Assembly: GCF_900103835.1 (NCBI RefSeq)
Contig: NZ_FNID01000015.1
Span: 1 to 64,000 of the forward strand
Source of the DNA: Acetanaerobacterium elongatum
Lineage (GTDB): Bacteria > Bacillota > Clostridia > Oscillospirales > Ruminococcaceae
DNA: 64,000 bases
Direction of reading: 5' to 3'
The stretch's first letter is position 1. Each line of letters opens with the position of its first letter. The notes beneath the pieces are model-generated. The model saw nothing but the letters and a program-made list of their open reading frames with translations. It made no database searches and was not told where the DNA came from. A program made the translations under genes and the position numbers. Positions 17,180 through 26,263 of the stretch are shown one piece after another.

Positions 17180-17219
17180 AAGAACAGGCACGAAACCAAA
17201 CGGCTTCGTGCCTGTTCTT
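17180..17219. terminator. Bidirectional terminator
   Basis: A 15-bp perfect stem (17180-17194 with 17205-17219, AAGAACAGGCACGAA) sits between the convergent flavin reductase and GNAT genes. A-rich and T-rich flanks suit either strand. Confidence 0.82.
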
Positions 17220-17259
17220 AACATAATAAGTATCTCTGCTGAAACAGAACTATTTACTC

Positions 17260-18078
17260 CTAATCCGGTATCTCCTCTACTATAGAACTACCGGCAGTAC
17301 AATCACCATTCAGCCACTGCCAGCGCTCGTTTAAACGCAGCCTTCCGTCCGGCAGAAGCTGCGGCCTGCTCAGGCATTTACCCATCCTAAGCCGCCCCTG
17401 GTGGTTTATGTGCTGGTATGTAAAGCTTAAACCGCCGTTTTGCACTTTCCCAATTAATAAGCCCTTGCTGATTTCGCCGCCGGAATACTCCGCCCAAACG
17501 GTATCATCGTTCTGATGATAGCGAAATATTGTTTTTTGCGAGACCTCACCATTCTCGCTGTTCTCAACCGCAAGAAAGGTACGTCCATCATACGAAAACT
17601 CTTCTGGAGAAGCCTCTGCAAAGGGAAGAAGTTTTTGCATAGCCGGGTAGCATAATACCCGGTTATGAGCAGCAACAATCTGCAGATTTTCAGTGGTGAT
17701 ATAGCCACGCTTTAAATATAACCCCATCGCGGGCTGCGATGCGTCTAAAATTGCGGCAGGATAATCCTTCGCAATCATTCCTTCCAGATAATCCATTAGA
17801 TATGTGCCGTATCCTTTACCTTGGTGTTCGGGAAGCACAAAAACGCGCGTGATATGATTTTTATCCAAGCTGCCCGTACCAACAATTTTTTGATTATCGG
17901 TAACTAAATAAGTTTTGCCGTTTTGAAGATCGATTAAGATGTTTTCCTCTCTATGGTGGTTTAAAAAGAATTCAACCACCTCGCCGGGATAATACCTCGG
18001 GTAAACCGCTTGAATGGTGTGCGTTACTATCCCATGAACGATTCGCAGGTCACCTGAAGAAGCCGGCTGAATATTCAT
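17260..18078 (-). CDS. GNAT acetyltransferase fused to an acetylglutamate-synthase-like domain
   Basis: The protein has 272 residues. Residues about 1-145 form a GNAT domain with the acetyl-CoA motif VLPEHQGKGYGTYLMDYLE and the downstream GLYLKRGY. From about 160 a second beta-rich domain begins (DGRTFLAVENSENGEVSQKT...QHINHQGRLRMGKCLSRP...LNERWQWLNGD...SSIVEE), which matches small proteins often annotated as 'n-acetylglutamate synthase', a label of doubtful accuracy. The two are usually separate genes. The start overlaps the flippase stop by 4 bases (ATGA), so translation is coupled. The acceptor substrate is unknown. Confidence 0.78.
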   Translation of the reverse strand: MNIQPASSGDLRIVHGIVTHTIQAVYPRYYPGEVVEFFLNHHREENILIDLQNGKTYLVTDNQKIVGTGSLDKNHITRVFVLPEHQGKGYGTYLMDYLEGMIAKDYPAAILDASQPAMGLYLKRGYITTENLQIVAAHNRVLCYPAMQKLLPFAEASPEEFSYDGRTFLAVENSENGEVSQKTIFRYHQNDDTVWAEYSGGEISKGLLIGKVQNGGLSFTYQHINHQGRLRMGKCLSRPQLLPDGRLRLNERWQWLNGDCTAGSSIVEEIPD

Positions 18079-19478
18079 GCTGTGTGCTTCCTTCTCTCGA
18101 ATAGCTTAAACAGTGCTGTAATGAGGGTTTTGGCATTCACCAGCAAGACAATAACAGTCAACGCAATCTCAAACACAATCCAATACTTTATCTGCAGAAT
18201 AATAATAACAGCCTGTAGTATTAGTATCGTTGTGCTTATAATCAGGCGAGCCCAACTTACGTCCACTTTTAAATATTTACGAGAGTGAATACAACGGAAG
18301 ACAAATACGACAAAATAGCTGGCAAAGGTAGCAAACGATGCTCCATTGGCACCGAATTTTGGAATCAATATAATATTCAATACTACATTCAGGGCGGCCC
18401 CGGAAAAGGTAGTAATCATAGTCATGACATTGCGCTTTTCAGCCATGTAAATGCTTGCAAAGAAGGATCCAAAGCAGTTGAATACGATTGCTACAATCAA
18501 GTAGGGTACATAAATCCAAGAATCGAAGAAGTTCTTGCTAACAAGTATTCTGGTAATGGGCTGTATCAGCAAAATTAAAGCAGACCCAGCCACAAATAGT
18601 AACGACTGGTAGGCATCGAATACGGTCGTGTAGAATCTTGCTCTTACCCTTTCATCGGTCTCTGTAAAGGCAGAAAGCTGCCAGGCCTGCATGAAGAAAG
18701 TTGAGACCACAACCAGTAGATTTGGAATGGTGTAGGAAGTGGTATAGAGACCGTTTATTGCTGAACCGACAATGCCAGTTACAAAGTACTGGTCGGAAAG
18801 GCTGATTATCCAAAAGAACACGGTGTTTGGAATTAGGGGCAGCGAATACAAAAGCATCGATTTCCATAGCTGTTTATCCAGCTTTTTAATCTTGAAGTAC
18901 CGCCAAAGTTCCGCAATCCAGATAAGAAATACCGCAGAAAGAAAATCGGCGAGAATGGTAGACAACACATAACCGACTATACCAAGCTTGAATACAATAA
19001 GACCTAACAAAGTAAAAACAAAATACATCAATGTGTTGAGGACACCGTCAAACGCATATAACCGCACATAGCCCTTCGCGCGGACAAACTGTGCGCAGAC
19101 ACCATTTAAGGAGGAGGCAAGTACATAGAGATAAAGAAGAACGGTATATCCCTTGGTAAAAGGGAGCAAATCCATCAGCGGGTAGAACATTAAAAAGACG
19201 GCGAAACCAGCCAAGACAGTTAAAATACCGGCGGAGAATACATCCGACTTATGTGTTTTGCTTTCAAGGGCAAAACGAATTACCGCCTCACCGATACATA
19301 CGGCGGTGATCGGTATAATAAAGTTAGCGGTGTTAGATACCAATCTGGCCGTGCTCATCTCTTCAGGGGCAAGAATATGCGTGGTGATTGGCATGAGCAG
19401 AAACATCAGTATCTTGGTACCCAGTTGACCTATCGCAAATATTAAGGTGTTGGAAAGCAGCTTTTTGTATTGATTCAT
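18075..19478 (-). CDS. Polysaccharide flippase (Wzx/MVF type)
   Basis: This is a 467-residue protein with about 14 hydrophobic segments. The N-terminal SNTLIFAIGQLGTKILMFLL and LMPITTHILAPEEMSTA are typical of the polysaccharide-exporter branch of the MOP superfamily, which flips lipid-linked sugars across the membrane. No glycosyltransferase cluster is around it, so the glycan is unknown. It is followed with a 4-base overlap by the GNAT fusion gene, which might modify the same product. The start codon follows GGGAAA..., a weak ribosome binding site. Confidence 0.82.
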   Translation of the reverse strand: MNQYKKLLSNTLIFAIGQLGTKILMFLLMPITTHILAPEEMSTARLVSNTANFIIPITAVCIGEAVIRFALESKTHKSDVFSAGILTVLAGFAVFLMFYPLMDLLPFTKGYTVLLYLYVLASSLNGVCAQFVRAKGYVRLYAFDGVLNTLMYFVFTLLGLIVFKLGIVGYVLSTILADFLSAVFLIWIAELWRYFKIKKLDKQLWKSMLLYSLPLIPNTVFFWIISLSDQYFVTGIVGSAINGLYTTSYTIPNLLVVVSTFFMQAWQLSAFTETDERVRARFYTTVFDAYQSLLFVAGSALILLIQPITRILVSKNFFDSWIYVPYLIVAIVFNCFGSFFASIYMAEKRNVMTMITTFSGAALNVVLNIILIPKFGANGASFATFASYFVVFVFRCIHSRKYLKVDVSWARLIISTTILILQAVIIILQIKYWIVFEIALTVIVLLVNAKTLITALFKLFERRKHTA

Positions 19479-19628
19479 CGTCGATATTTCCCTACGCTGT
19501 ATTCTTAGGCCGATTTATCACCTAGCCTAGATTCATGAAGTATCCGTTCCCAAAGAGGGTAAACATACAAAGTCATTATATCATGCCAAGTTTTTAGAAT
19601 ATACTACGAATATGTAAATATTCTCCGT

Positions 19629-21068
19629 TTATGCACACAATTTATCAAGAATGGAGAGAATCAGCTGCCATATCCGTCTGCACGAGTCCAAATCCAGCCG
19701 CTCATTGGGCGTATGCACCTCAGCAATATTCGGCCCGATTGCCAGAATATCAAGCGACGGCTGCTTTGCCTTGAATAATCCGCATTCCAGGCCCGCATGA
19801 ATGGCATTGAGCCTAAGCTCCTTGCTAAAAAGCTCACGGTAACTTTTTGAGGCAAGCTCCCGCAGATGAGAATGTGCGTCATAAGCCCATCCGGGGTAAT
19901 CGCCCGAATGGGAAGCACTAAAGCCAAGTGCACCCGCTGTTTGCTCTATACTTGCAACAATTTCATGTTTTTTATCCTCAACAACGCTGCGGGTAAGAAA
20001 GATGCACTCCACACAGTTTTCAGTAGTATGAATAGAGGCAAAGTTGGTGGAGCTTTCAATAAAATTCTCTTCTCCCCGAGCAAGTACGCCGTGGGGGACT
20101 GCATTCATAAGCATCAATATATTATTGGAGGCTTCAGCGGTCAGCATCTCCGTTGTACTGCACGGTTTAACCGAAAGGGCGAAGCCGCTGTCGTCACTGT
20201 GCAGTGTTTTTGCAATGGAAAGCCTTACATCCTCAACAATCTTCATAATTTCACTCAAGGCGGCACTGGCAGCTATTACGGCGCAGCATTCGCGTGGGAT
20301 AGCATTATCCATATTGCCGCCATCAACTCGAATCAGGCGTAAAGGAAAACGCTCTGCTACACATGAAAGCACCTGTGCCATCAGCTTGTTGGCATTCGCG
20401 CGTCCTTTGTCGATATCCATACCTGAATGGCCGCCTGCAAGCCCGCCCAGGCTGATTGCCATACAGTTGCCCTTAACAGGCTCAAAGTTCACCGCTCTTT
20501 TTAAGTGTGTGCGTATACCCCCGCAGCAGCTTACGGTTGCAATGCCTTCATCCTCTGCGTCCAGATTGATCATATACTGTGCCGTAACCTGCCTCTTATC
20601 CAGCTCGGCGGCACCGGTTAGCCCGGTTTCCTCCATTACGGTGAAGATACACTCAAGCGCGGGGTGTTTGATACTTTCGTCATCCAGCAGGGCCAGCATC
20701 ATGGCAACCGCGATGCCGTTATCCGCCCCCAGCGTGGTGCCCTTGGCAAAGAGCTTACCGTCCTTCACTGCAAGCTTCAGCGGGTCGCGCGAAAAATCGT
20801 GCACTGTACCTATATTCTTTTCGCATACCATGTCGATGTGCCCCTGAAACGCTATGGCCGGAAGTCCATCAAATCCCTCGGAGGCAGGCTTGCGGATGAC
20901 AACATTACAGATGGCGTCCTGATAATACTCATACCCGTGAGCCTTTGCGAAGCTTACCAGGTAGTCGCTGATTTCCTTCTCATTACCAGAGGAACGCGGG
21001 ATTGCGCTGATCTCCTCAAAAAAATGAAAGACCTTTTCGGGCTCATAGCCCTTAATAATATAATTCAT
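19629..21068 (-). CDS. pepD: Aminoacyl-histidine dipeptidase PepD (M20)
   Basis: The 479-residue protein has M20 peptidase motifs in order: GHIDMVCEK (first metal His/Asp, about 75), LGADNGIAVAM (bridging Asp), and MEETGLTGA (catalytic and metal Glu pair). The C-terminal HAGLECGLF and the dimerisation lid between are present. PepD releases amino acids from X-His dipeptides in the cytoplasm, using zinc. Length is normal. The start ATG has AAGGAG upstream. It is probably a single gene, with the ApgM gene reading in behind it on the same strand. Confidence 0.92.
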   Translation of the reverse strand: MNYIIKGYEPEKVFHFFEEISAIPRSSGNEKEISDYLVSFAKAHGYEYYQDAICNVVIRKPASEGFDGLPAIAFQGHIDMVCEKNIGTVHDFSRDPLKLAVKDGKLFAKGTTLGADNGIAVAMMLALLDDESIKHPALECIFTVMEETGLTGAAELDKRQVTAQYMINLDAEDEGIATVSCCGGIRTHLKRAVNFEPVKGNCMAISLGGLAGGHSGMDIDKGRANANKLMAQVLSCVAERFPLRLIRVDGGNMDNAIPRECCAVIAASAALSEIMKIVEDVRLSIAKTLHSDDSGFALSVKPCSTTEMLTAEASNNILMLMNAVPHGVLARGEENFIESSTNFASIHTTENCVECIFLTRSVVEDKKHEIVASIEQTAGALGFSASHSGDYPGWAYDAHSHLRELASKSYRELFSKELRLNAIHAGLECGLFKAKQPSLDILAIGPNIAEVHTPNERLDLDSCRRIWQLILSILDKLCA

Positions 21069-21128
21069 GATAAGTGTACTCCTTACTGTAATGTCATCAA
21101 TATAATGGTTAAAACATATCGTTGCCCC

Positions 21129-21157
21129 CGCCGTTACAAGCGAGGGCAGCCATTTTA
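21129..21157 (-). terminator. Possible terminator of the ApgM gene
   Basis: The minus strand can fold TGCCCTCGC against GCGGGGGCA with a 7-base loop and one wobble pair, lying about 40 bases past the stop. The T tract is poor. Confidence 0.4.
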
Positions 21158-21195
21158 TATTAGGTTATGCTTTTTATATGCAAGTATTCCGCAAC

Positions 21196-22401
21196 TCATT
21201 TTTTATCCAAAAACCTGTCCATCTGCAGATATCCGGTGTCAAAATAAACCTTTGTATCCGCAGCGGACTGTTCGCTGAAATTCACCACGCCGCTTTCCTT
21301 CTCCGAGCGCTTATGGTAGATGAGGTACGGCACGGGGATACCCACATGGGTGCGAAGGGCAAGCGGTGTAGCATGGTCGGGCAGAATCATTACCTTGTAA
21401 TCGTCGTAGGTGTTCAGCGCCTCCAGCACAGGAGCAAGAATGCGCTTATCGATATACTCAATCGCCTTTACCTTATTCTGAATCTCGGCACGGTGCCCGC
21501 ACTCATCGGGAGCCTCCACATGCAGGTATACAAAGTCCTGCCCGCGTTTGAATGCGTCAATGCAGGCCTGAGCCTTTCCTTCAAAGTTGGTGTCGATATA
21601 GCCGGTGGCGCCCGCCACATCAATTACCTCAAGGCTTGCCAGCCTGCCGATACCTTTAATCAGGTCAACCGCCGAGATTACCGAGCCCTTCAGGCCGTAT
21701 TTCTTCTGAAAGTCCTCCAGCGGCTTCTTCTTACCGCTGCCCCATAGCCATATGCTGTTTGCCGGGCGGTGGCCGTTAGCCATGCGTTTGAGGTTTACCG
21801 GGTGATTCTTTAAAAGCTCGTAGCTCTTTTGGGTGAGCTCAAGAAATTGTTCGTTCTGGGGCAGGTAGTCAGTAATCTTCTGGGTTGTGATATCATGCGG
21901 CGGGGTAAGCGCGCCTATCTTATCGGGGCCGTTTTTCCACACCAGACAGTGGCGGTAGCTTACACCGGTGTAAAACGAGAATACCTCGTCGCCTAACTGC
22001 TCCTGCAGATACTTTATAAGGATATCTGCCTCGGCAGTGGAGATATCGTCGGCGCAGTAGTCTACCATTGTTTTCTGCGCAAAATCAGGCTCATCCGAAA
22101 GCGTAACAAGGTTGCAGCGCGTAGCAACGTCATCATTGCTTAAATCAACCCCAATGTTTGCAGCCTCCAGCGGTGAACGCCCGGAGTAGTATTTAAACGG
22201 GTCGTATCCCAGCACCGAAAGGTTGGCAACATCACTGCCGGGTTTTAAGCCCTCGGCTACCGTATTCAGAAGCCCAACCTCCGCACGGGAGGCCAAACGG
22301 TTCATCAGCGGCTTGTCAGCTGCCTCCATGGGGGTTTTTCCGCCCAGCTCATTCACTGCATAGTCCGACATACCATCGCAAAGCAAAACCAGATACTTCA
22401 T
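21196..22401 (-). CDS. Cofactor-independent phosphoglycerate mutase, archaeal (ApgM) type
   Basis: The ATG at 22401 is used (MKYLVLLCDGMSDYAV), with AAAGGA upstream. The 401-residue protein has the alkaline-phosphatase-superfamily start DGMSD and the ApgM blocks LGGKTPMEAADKP, GSDVANLSVLGYDP and YSGRSPLEAANIGV. Late metal ligands are in VHVEAPDECGHR and ILPDHATPLALRTH. ApgM interconverts 3- and 2-phosphoglycerate with manganese. In Clostridia related proteins sometimes act as phosphonate or homoserine-kinase-like enzymes, so an alternative substrate cannot be excluded. Confidence 0.87.
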   Translation of the reverse strand: MKYLVLLCDGMSDYAVNELGGKTPMEAADKPLMNRLASRAEVGLLNTVAEGLKPGSDVANLSVLGYDPFKYYSGRSPLEAANIGVDLSNDDVATRCNLVTLSDEPDFAQKTMVDYCADDISTAEADILIKYLQEQLGDEVFSFYTGVSYRHCLVWKNGPDKIGALTPPHDITTQKITDYLPQNEQFLELTQKSYELLKNHPVNLKRMANGHRPANSIWLWGSGKKKPLEDFQKKYGLKGSVISAVDLIKGIGRLASLEVIDVAGATGYIDTNFEGKAQACIDAFKRGQDFVYLHVEAPDECGHRAEIQNKVKAIEYIDKRILAPVLEALNTYDDYKVMILPDHATPLALRTHVGIPVPYLIYHKRSEKESGVVNFSEQSAADTKVYFDTGYLQMDRFLDKK

Positions 22402-22679
22402 GTAAAGACACAAATCCTTTCTATATGTAAACAAAGGCTTATGTATTGTTGTATATCCTCTGTGAAAAACTTAACGGTATTATTATACGCTTGCTTATCG
22501 GCTTTTTGCAACAGTTTTTGCCGTATCCCTGTAAAAAACGCCATGTGCTGAACGCAAAACCACATTAGTATGGAATTGTTCACGGCTTGCAGTTGAATCA
22601 ATCGATGTAAAACGACAGGATAATTGTTGCCAAATAGATTATACTATCAATAGGAAATATATGGAAATGAAGTGTGCTT

Positions 22680-23891
22680 ATGAAGAAGGTTATCAAAAGA
22701 CTAGCGTCATTAGCTACTGTGATGGTTCTGCAGTTTTCTCTTACTTCCTTAAATATGCCTTTGCTTTCTGCCACAGCCTTGAATATTGCAACAGAAGAGC
22801 AGTTGGCAGAAACCCTGGAAAACGCCCTGGATGGTGACACGATTACTTTTATTTCAAATATTACACTAACCCAAGAGCTCATAATCAATAAAGCTGTTAC
22901 CATAGACACAAGGGATTACCGCCTTACTGTTTCGGCAGCAAAGCTCATCTGTAATGCGGGTACGATAAAAGGGAGCAGGTCGCCGGTAAACGTTGCCTCC
23001 GGTGGCTGTCTGGAGCTTAACAGCGGAGCGGTTGTTACCGCCGAAAAGGGCGATGCTGTTTACTCTGTCGGCGGTATCGTACATATTAACGGTGGTACTG
23101 TAAACGGAGCAGTCAGTTACAATCAGGGTTCCGATATAACCATAAAGGGGGGATCAATTACAAACGGATTGCATTTAAATCGGTTTGATTCATTTAAATT
23201 CACCGGTGGTATTATTAACAACGGTATAAAGGCACAAAACGGAACAATTACTTTCGACGGAGGCGCCGTAAAAGGCGAAGAATACGGTGTTTGGGCTGAA
23301 GATGGTTTGATTTTGAATATAACAAGCGGTTCCATCAATGTAAACCAAGGCATCGGTATAGAGCTGCTCAAGGGCGCCGAAGCCGATGTTAAGGGAGGCG
23401 CGGTTAATGCGAGATACGGGGTTGTGCTGCATGATGGTTCAAAAATTGCGGTTGTCACCTCATACAGCAGTATAAGTGGTGTCTATGATAATAGTTTTAA
23501 TATGTTGGTTTCCCCGCAGTCTCCCATAATCAATACAAAAATCGGCTCTACCCAAGACGTTCAGATCAGCTGCTTGGATGGCTTTAACTTAAACATAAAT
23601 CAGGATACACCATCTTCACTTTTTGCCCAAAAGAACGGGAGAAATACCTTTACTGTTACTCCGTCAATGGCTGGCAGCTTTCTGCTTTTGCTTAGCAATA
23701 CTTCTCAGGGTGATTTTTCTGTTCTTTTAGGGGTTCCGGTAATCGTAAAAAGGAACTCAGCCGATTCCTCATCGTCTTCGGAATTTGATTTGGATTTAAG
23801 CAACAATTTTTATCAGGATGCTTGGAAGATGATACAGGAGGAGTTTCGGTTTACGCCACGGCCAACCATTCCGGAAACGGGTGCCGGTTAA
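22680..23891 (+). CDS. Secreted beta-helix (pectate-lyase-like) protein
   Basis: The start is taken as ATG at 22680; a GTG two codons upstream is possible. The product has 403 residues. A signal peptide (MKKVIKRLASLATVMVLQFS...LLSATA) is followed by ATEEQLAETLENALDGDTITF, the usual opening of right-handed beta-helix proteins. Regular short rungs come next (GGIVHINGGTVNGAVSYNQG, GGSITNG, GGIINNGIK, GGAVKGEEYGV). After about 270 there is a separate beta domain and a Ser-rich linker before the C-terminus. No catalytic residues or sortase/SLH anchor are evident. It probably binds cell-surface or external glycans. Confidence 0.72.
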   Translation: MKKVIKRLASLATVMVLQFSLTSLNMPLLSATALNIATEEQLAETLENALDGDTITFISNITLTQELIINKAVTIDTRDYRLTVSAAKLICNAGTIKGSRSPVNVASGGCLELNSGAVVTAEKGDAVYSVGGIVHINGGTVNGAVSYNQGSDITIKGGSITNGLHLNRFDSFKFTGGIINNGIKAQNGTITFDGGAVKGEEYGVWAEDGLILNITSGSINVNQGIGIELLKGAEADVKGGAVNARYGVVLHDGSKIAVVTSYSSISGVYDNSFNMLVSPQSPIINTKIGSTQDVQISCLDGFNLNINQDTPSSLFAQKNGRNTFTVTPSMAGSFLLLLSNTSQGDFSVLLGVPVIVKRNSADSSSSSEFDLDLSNNFYQDAWKMIQEEFRFTPRPTIPETGAG

Positions 23892-23901
23892 GATTTATAT
23901 T

Positions 23902-23936
23902 AAGGCCTTAACAGAGATAACCTTTGTTAAGGCCTT
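23902..23936 (+). terminator. Terminator of the beta-helix gene
   Basis: A 12-bp perfect stem AAGGCCTTAACA/TGTTAAGGCCTT with an 11-base loop runs into TTTTGATTG. It lies 10 bases past the stop codon and directly before the next promoter. Confidence 0.83.
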
Positions 23937-23940
23937 TTGA

Positions 23941-23969
23941 TTGAAAATGTTAGTTGTAATGAGTATAAT
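23941..23969 (+). promoter_or_regulatory. Sigma-A promoter of the epimerase gene
   Basis: TTGAAA (23941-23946), a 17-base spacer and TATAAT (23964-23969). It lies 53 bases before the start codon at 24023. Confidence 0.78.
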
Positions 23970-24022
23970 TATTTTATAATTTGAAAGGCTTTTAACAATA
24001 AAAAATTTATAGGGAGAAGCAT

Positions 24023-25048
24023 ATGAAAGCACTGTTTATCGGTGGTACCGGCACAATCAGTACGGCTATATCAAGTCAGCTTATTCAAAATGGCTGTGAG
24101 CTTTACCTGCTTAACCGCGGCAATCGAAATAATTTGCTGCCGGACGGCGCGAAAGAGCTTAAAGCGGATATTAACGATGAACAGGCCGTAGCCGCGCTTA
24201 TTAAAGGCTTAAGCTTTGATGTGGTTGCCGATTTTATCGCGTTTGTCCCGTCGCAGCTGGAGCGCGATTACCGTCTTTTTAAGGATAAAACCAGACAGTT
24301 TATCTTCATCAGCTCCGCCTCCGCCTACCAGAAGCCGCTCTCTGATTACTGTATTACCGAGGGAACCCCGCTGGCAAACCCTTACTGGGCTTATTCCCGC
24401 AATAAGATTGCCTGCGAGGAGTTTTTGCTTAGGCTGTACCGTGATAAGGGCTTCCCAATTACTATTGTAAGGCCAAGCCATACCTACGACGAGCGTTCAA
24501 TTCCCCTCGGCGTGCATGGCAGCAAGGGCAGCTGGCCGGTTGCAAAGCGTATGCTGGAGGGTAAGCCTGTGATTATACATGGCGACGGCACCTCGCTTTG
24601 GACGATGACGCACAGCAGCGATTTCGCAAGGGCCTTTATCGGGCTGATGGGCAATATCCATGCACTCGGCGAAACGGTGCAGATTACCTCTGACGAAACC
24701 GTTACATGGAACCAGATTTATGAAAGCATCGCAACTGCGCTGGGTGTAAAGCTGAATGCAGTGCATGTGGCCTCCGATTTCCTTGCGGCCTGCGGGATGT
24801 TAATCGGTGTAGATTACGGCGGGGCGTTGCTGGGCGACAAAGCCAATTCGGTGGTGTTTAATAACGCTAAGCTTAAGCGTTTTGTTCCCGGGTTTACCGC
24901 TACTGTACGGTTTGACGAGGGCATCCGCCAGACGGTGGACTTTATCCTTTCTCACCCTGAATACCAAACCGACGACCCGGAGTTTGATGCATGGTGCGAT
25001 AAGGTCGTTGTCGCTCAGCAACAGGCTTTAAAAGCGGTGTTCGGCTGA
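24023..25048 (+). CDS. NAD-dependent epimerase/dehydratase family (atypical SDR)
   Basis: The protein has 341 residues. The Rossmann motif GGTGTIS is at residues 7-13, the SDR serine block FISSASAYQKPL near 95, and YSRNK (Tyr-x3-Lys) near 129-133. HTYDERSIPLG and DGTSLWTMTHSSDFARAF are typical of epimerase-like extended SDRs. Some close relatives bind mRNA in chloroplasts, while bacterial ones act on unknown sugars. It has its own promoter and terminator and an AGGGAGAAG ribosome binding site. The specific substrate cannot be told. Confidence 0.85.
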   Translation: MKALFIGGTGTISTAISSQLIQNGCELYLLNRGNRNNLLPDGAKELKADINDEQAVAALIKGLSFDVVADFIAFVPSQLERDYRLFKDKTRQFIFISSASAYQKPLSDYCITEGTPLANPYWAYSRNKIACEEFLLRLYRDKGFPITIVRPSHTYDERSIPLGVHGSKGSWPVAKRMLEGKPVIIHGDGTSLWTMTHSSDFARAFIGLMGNIHALGETVQITSDETVTWNQIYESIATALGVKLNAVHVASDFLAACGMLIGVDYGGALLGDKANSVVFNNAKLKRFVPGFTATVRFDEGIRQTVDFILSHPEYQTDDPEFDAWCDKVVVAQQQALKAVFG

Positions 25049-25066
25049 AATTCATTATAATAAAAT

Positions 25067-25103
25067 TGCGCCTGCCCTTGCAGTACATGCCAGGGCAGGC
25101 GCA
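25067..25103. terminator. Bidirectional terminator
   Basis: A 12-bp perfect stem TGCGCCTGCCCT/AGGGCAGGCGCA is flanked by TTATGTTTTTA on the plus side and AATTTTATTATAA on the minus side. It serves the convergent epimerase and M23 peptidase genes. Confidence 0.87.
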
Positions 25104-25111
25104 TTATGTTT

Positions 25112-26185
25112 TTATGGTGTGGCGAATTGCGGTATCTTACCGTTTAATGCCTCCACCGACGGATCTATAAACGCATATTTGCGATAGTACTCCTTAGTAT
25201 CATCGTTCCGTTCAACGGGCGATTTGTGGTGCTCCAGAAAGCTAACCAACTGATAGGTGTCAATCCAGATTTCATTTGCGCCTTCAGCCTGAGACGGGTC
25301 AAAGATCAGCTGCATCCCAAAGTGCAGATGCGGTACGTTCATCCCATTGACATTCTCGGTATTGGAATAACCGGTCATGCCAAGGTAGCCAATCACATCG
25401 CCCGCTTTTACCACCGCCCCCTTTTTCAGGTCGGCGTGGTAGGGACGGTTCTTGCGCATATGGGCATAGTAGTAAAAACGTTTGCCGTCAAAGCTTCGGA
25501 TTCCTACGCGCCAGCCTCCGAATCGGTTCCAGCCCATCTCCTCCACCACTCCGGATTCCACCGCGATAATCGGCGTTCCGATACTACCCATCAGGTCGTG
25601 TCCCAGATGGTTGCGGCGAAAGCCATAGTTGCGGGGGTTGCCAAAATCGTCATAATGTGCAAAGCTGTAGCCATACGCAATGGGGGAGTAGGCCTTTAAG
25701 CCGTATTTTTCCTCATATTCCACCGTCCCCTTTTCAAGGGATTCGGTAGTTTGTATCTTATAATTGCCCACAAGGTTATCCAGCACCGCGCCATAGGCCT
25801 CTCGATAATAGTCGTAATACTTCATATCCTTGGTAAGCTCCAACATGGGAGTACCTGCCTGCAGCTTCTCTACAACAGTATCAAGATCGCTGCTTTTAAA
25901 TCGCTTAAAGTTGCCGCCGTATTTGGCTGCAAGGTAGGCGATTAAATCTACCCAGTCTAGTTTTACGCCAGCTTTCTGGCTGTCAATATCCAACTTCATC
26001 GTCTGTTCCATCACCTCTTCGGTGACGGTAAAGTCTACCCACTTGATGAACTTGCAGTTTTCGGTGTTTGCGGGCACGGCAGGTGAATAAAACAGGATGC
26101 AGGCTAGGTTTACGAGAATGGCCGCGCAAATCAATACAACAGCCACCCAAAACCACGGGATCTTTCGCTTAAGCATAAAGCGCAT
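25112..26185 (-). CDS. Membrane-anchored M23 family metallopeptidase
   Basis: The ATG at 26185 is taken; GTG codons just upstream are alternatives. The protein has one N-terminal membrane segment (PWFWVAVVLICAAILVNLAC), an unassigned middle region, and a peptidase M23 domain with zinc ligands in LGHDLMG (HxxxD type, about 200-206) and HLHFG (about 290-294). GYSNTENVNG is the usual loop. M23 enzymes cut peptidoglycan cross-bridges. In sporulating Clostridia similar anchored forms act in engulfment or the SpoIIQ channel, but this protein is not clearly SpoIIQ. It is a single gene. Confidence 0.83.
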   Translation of the reverse strand: MRFMLKRKIPWFWVAVVLICAAILVNLACILFYSPAVPANTENCKFIKWVDFTVTEEVMEQTMKLDIDSQKAGVKLDWVDLIAYLAAKYGGNFKRFKSSDLDTVVEKLQAGTPMLELTKDMKYYDYYREAYGAVLDNLVGNYKIQTTESLEKGTVEYEEKYGLKAYSPIAYGYSFAHYDDFGNPRNYGFRRNHLGHDLMGSIGTPIIAVESGVVEEMGWNRFGGWRVGIRSFDGKRFYYYAHMRKNRPYHADLKKGAVVKAGDVIGYLGMTGYSNTENVNGMNVPHLHFGMQLIFDPSQAEGANEIWIDTYQLVSFLEHHKSPVERNDDTKEYYRKYAFIDPSVEALNGKIPQFATP

Positions 26186-26263
26186 CACCACTTTTGTTTT
26201 CTTAATCCAAAGTATGATTATGAAATAAGATTTAGAAGCGGCAACACTATGCAGCAGAGAAGT

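Noticed and set aside
20044-20847. Plus-strand 267-codon frame inside pepD
   Set aside because: It is antisense to a clear M20 peptidase gene, lacks a ribosome binding site and has a Ser/Leu/Ala composition typical of shadow frames.
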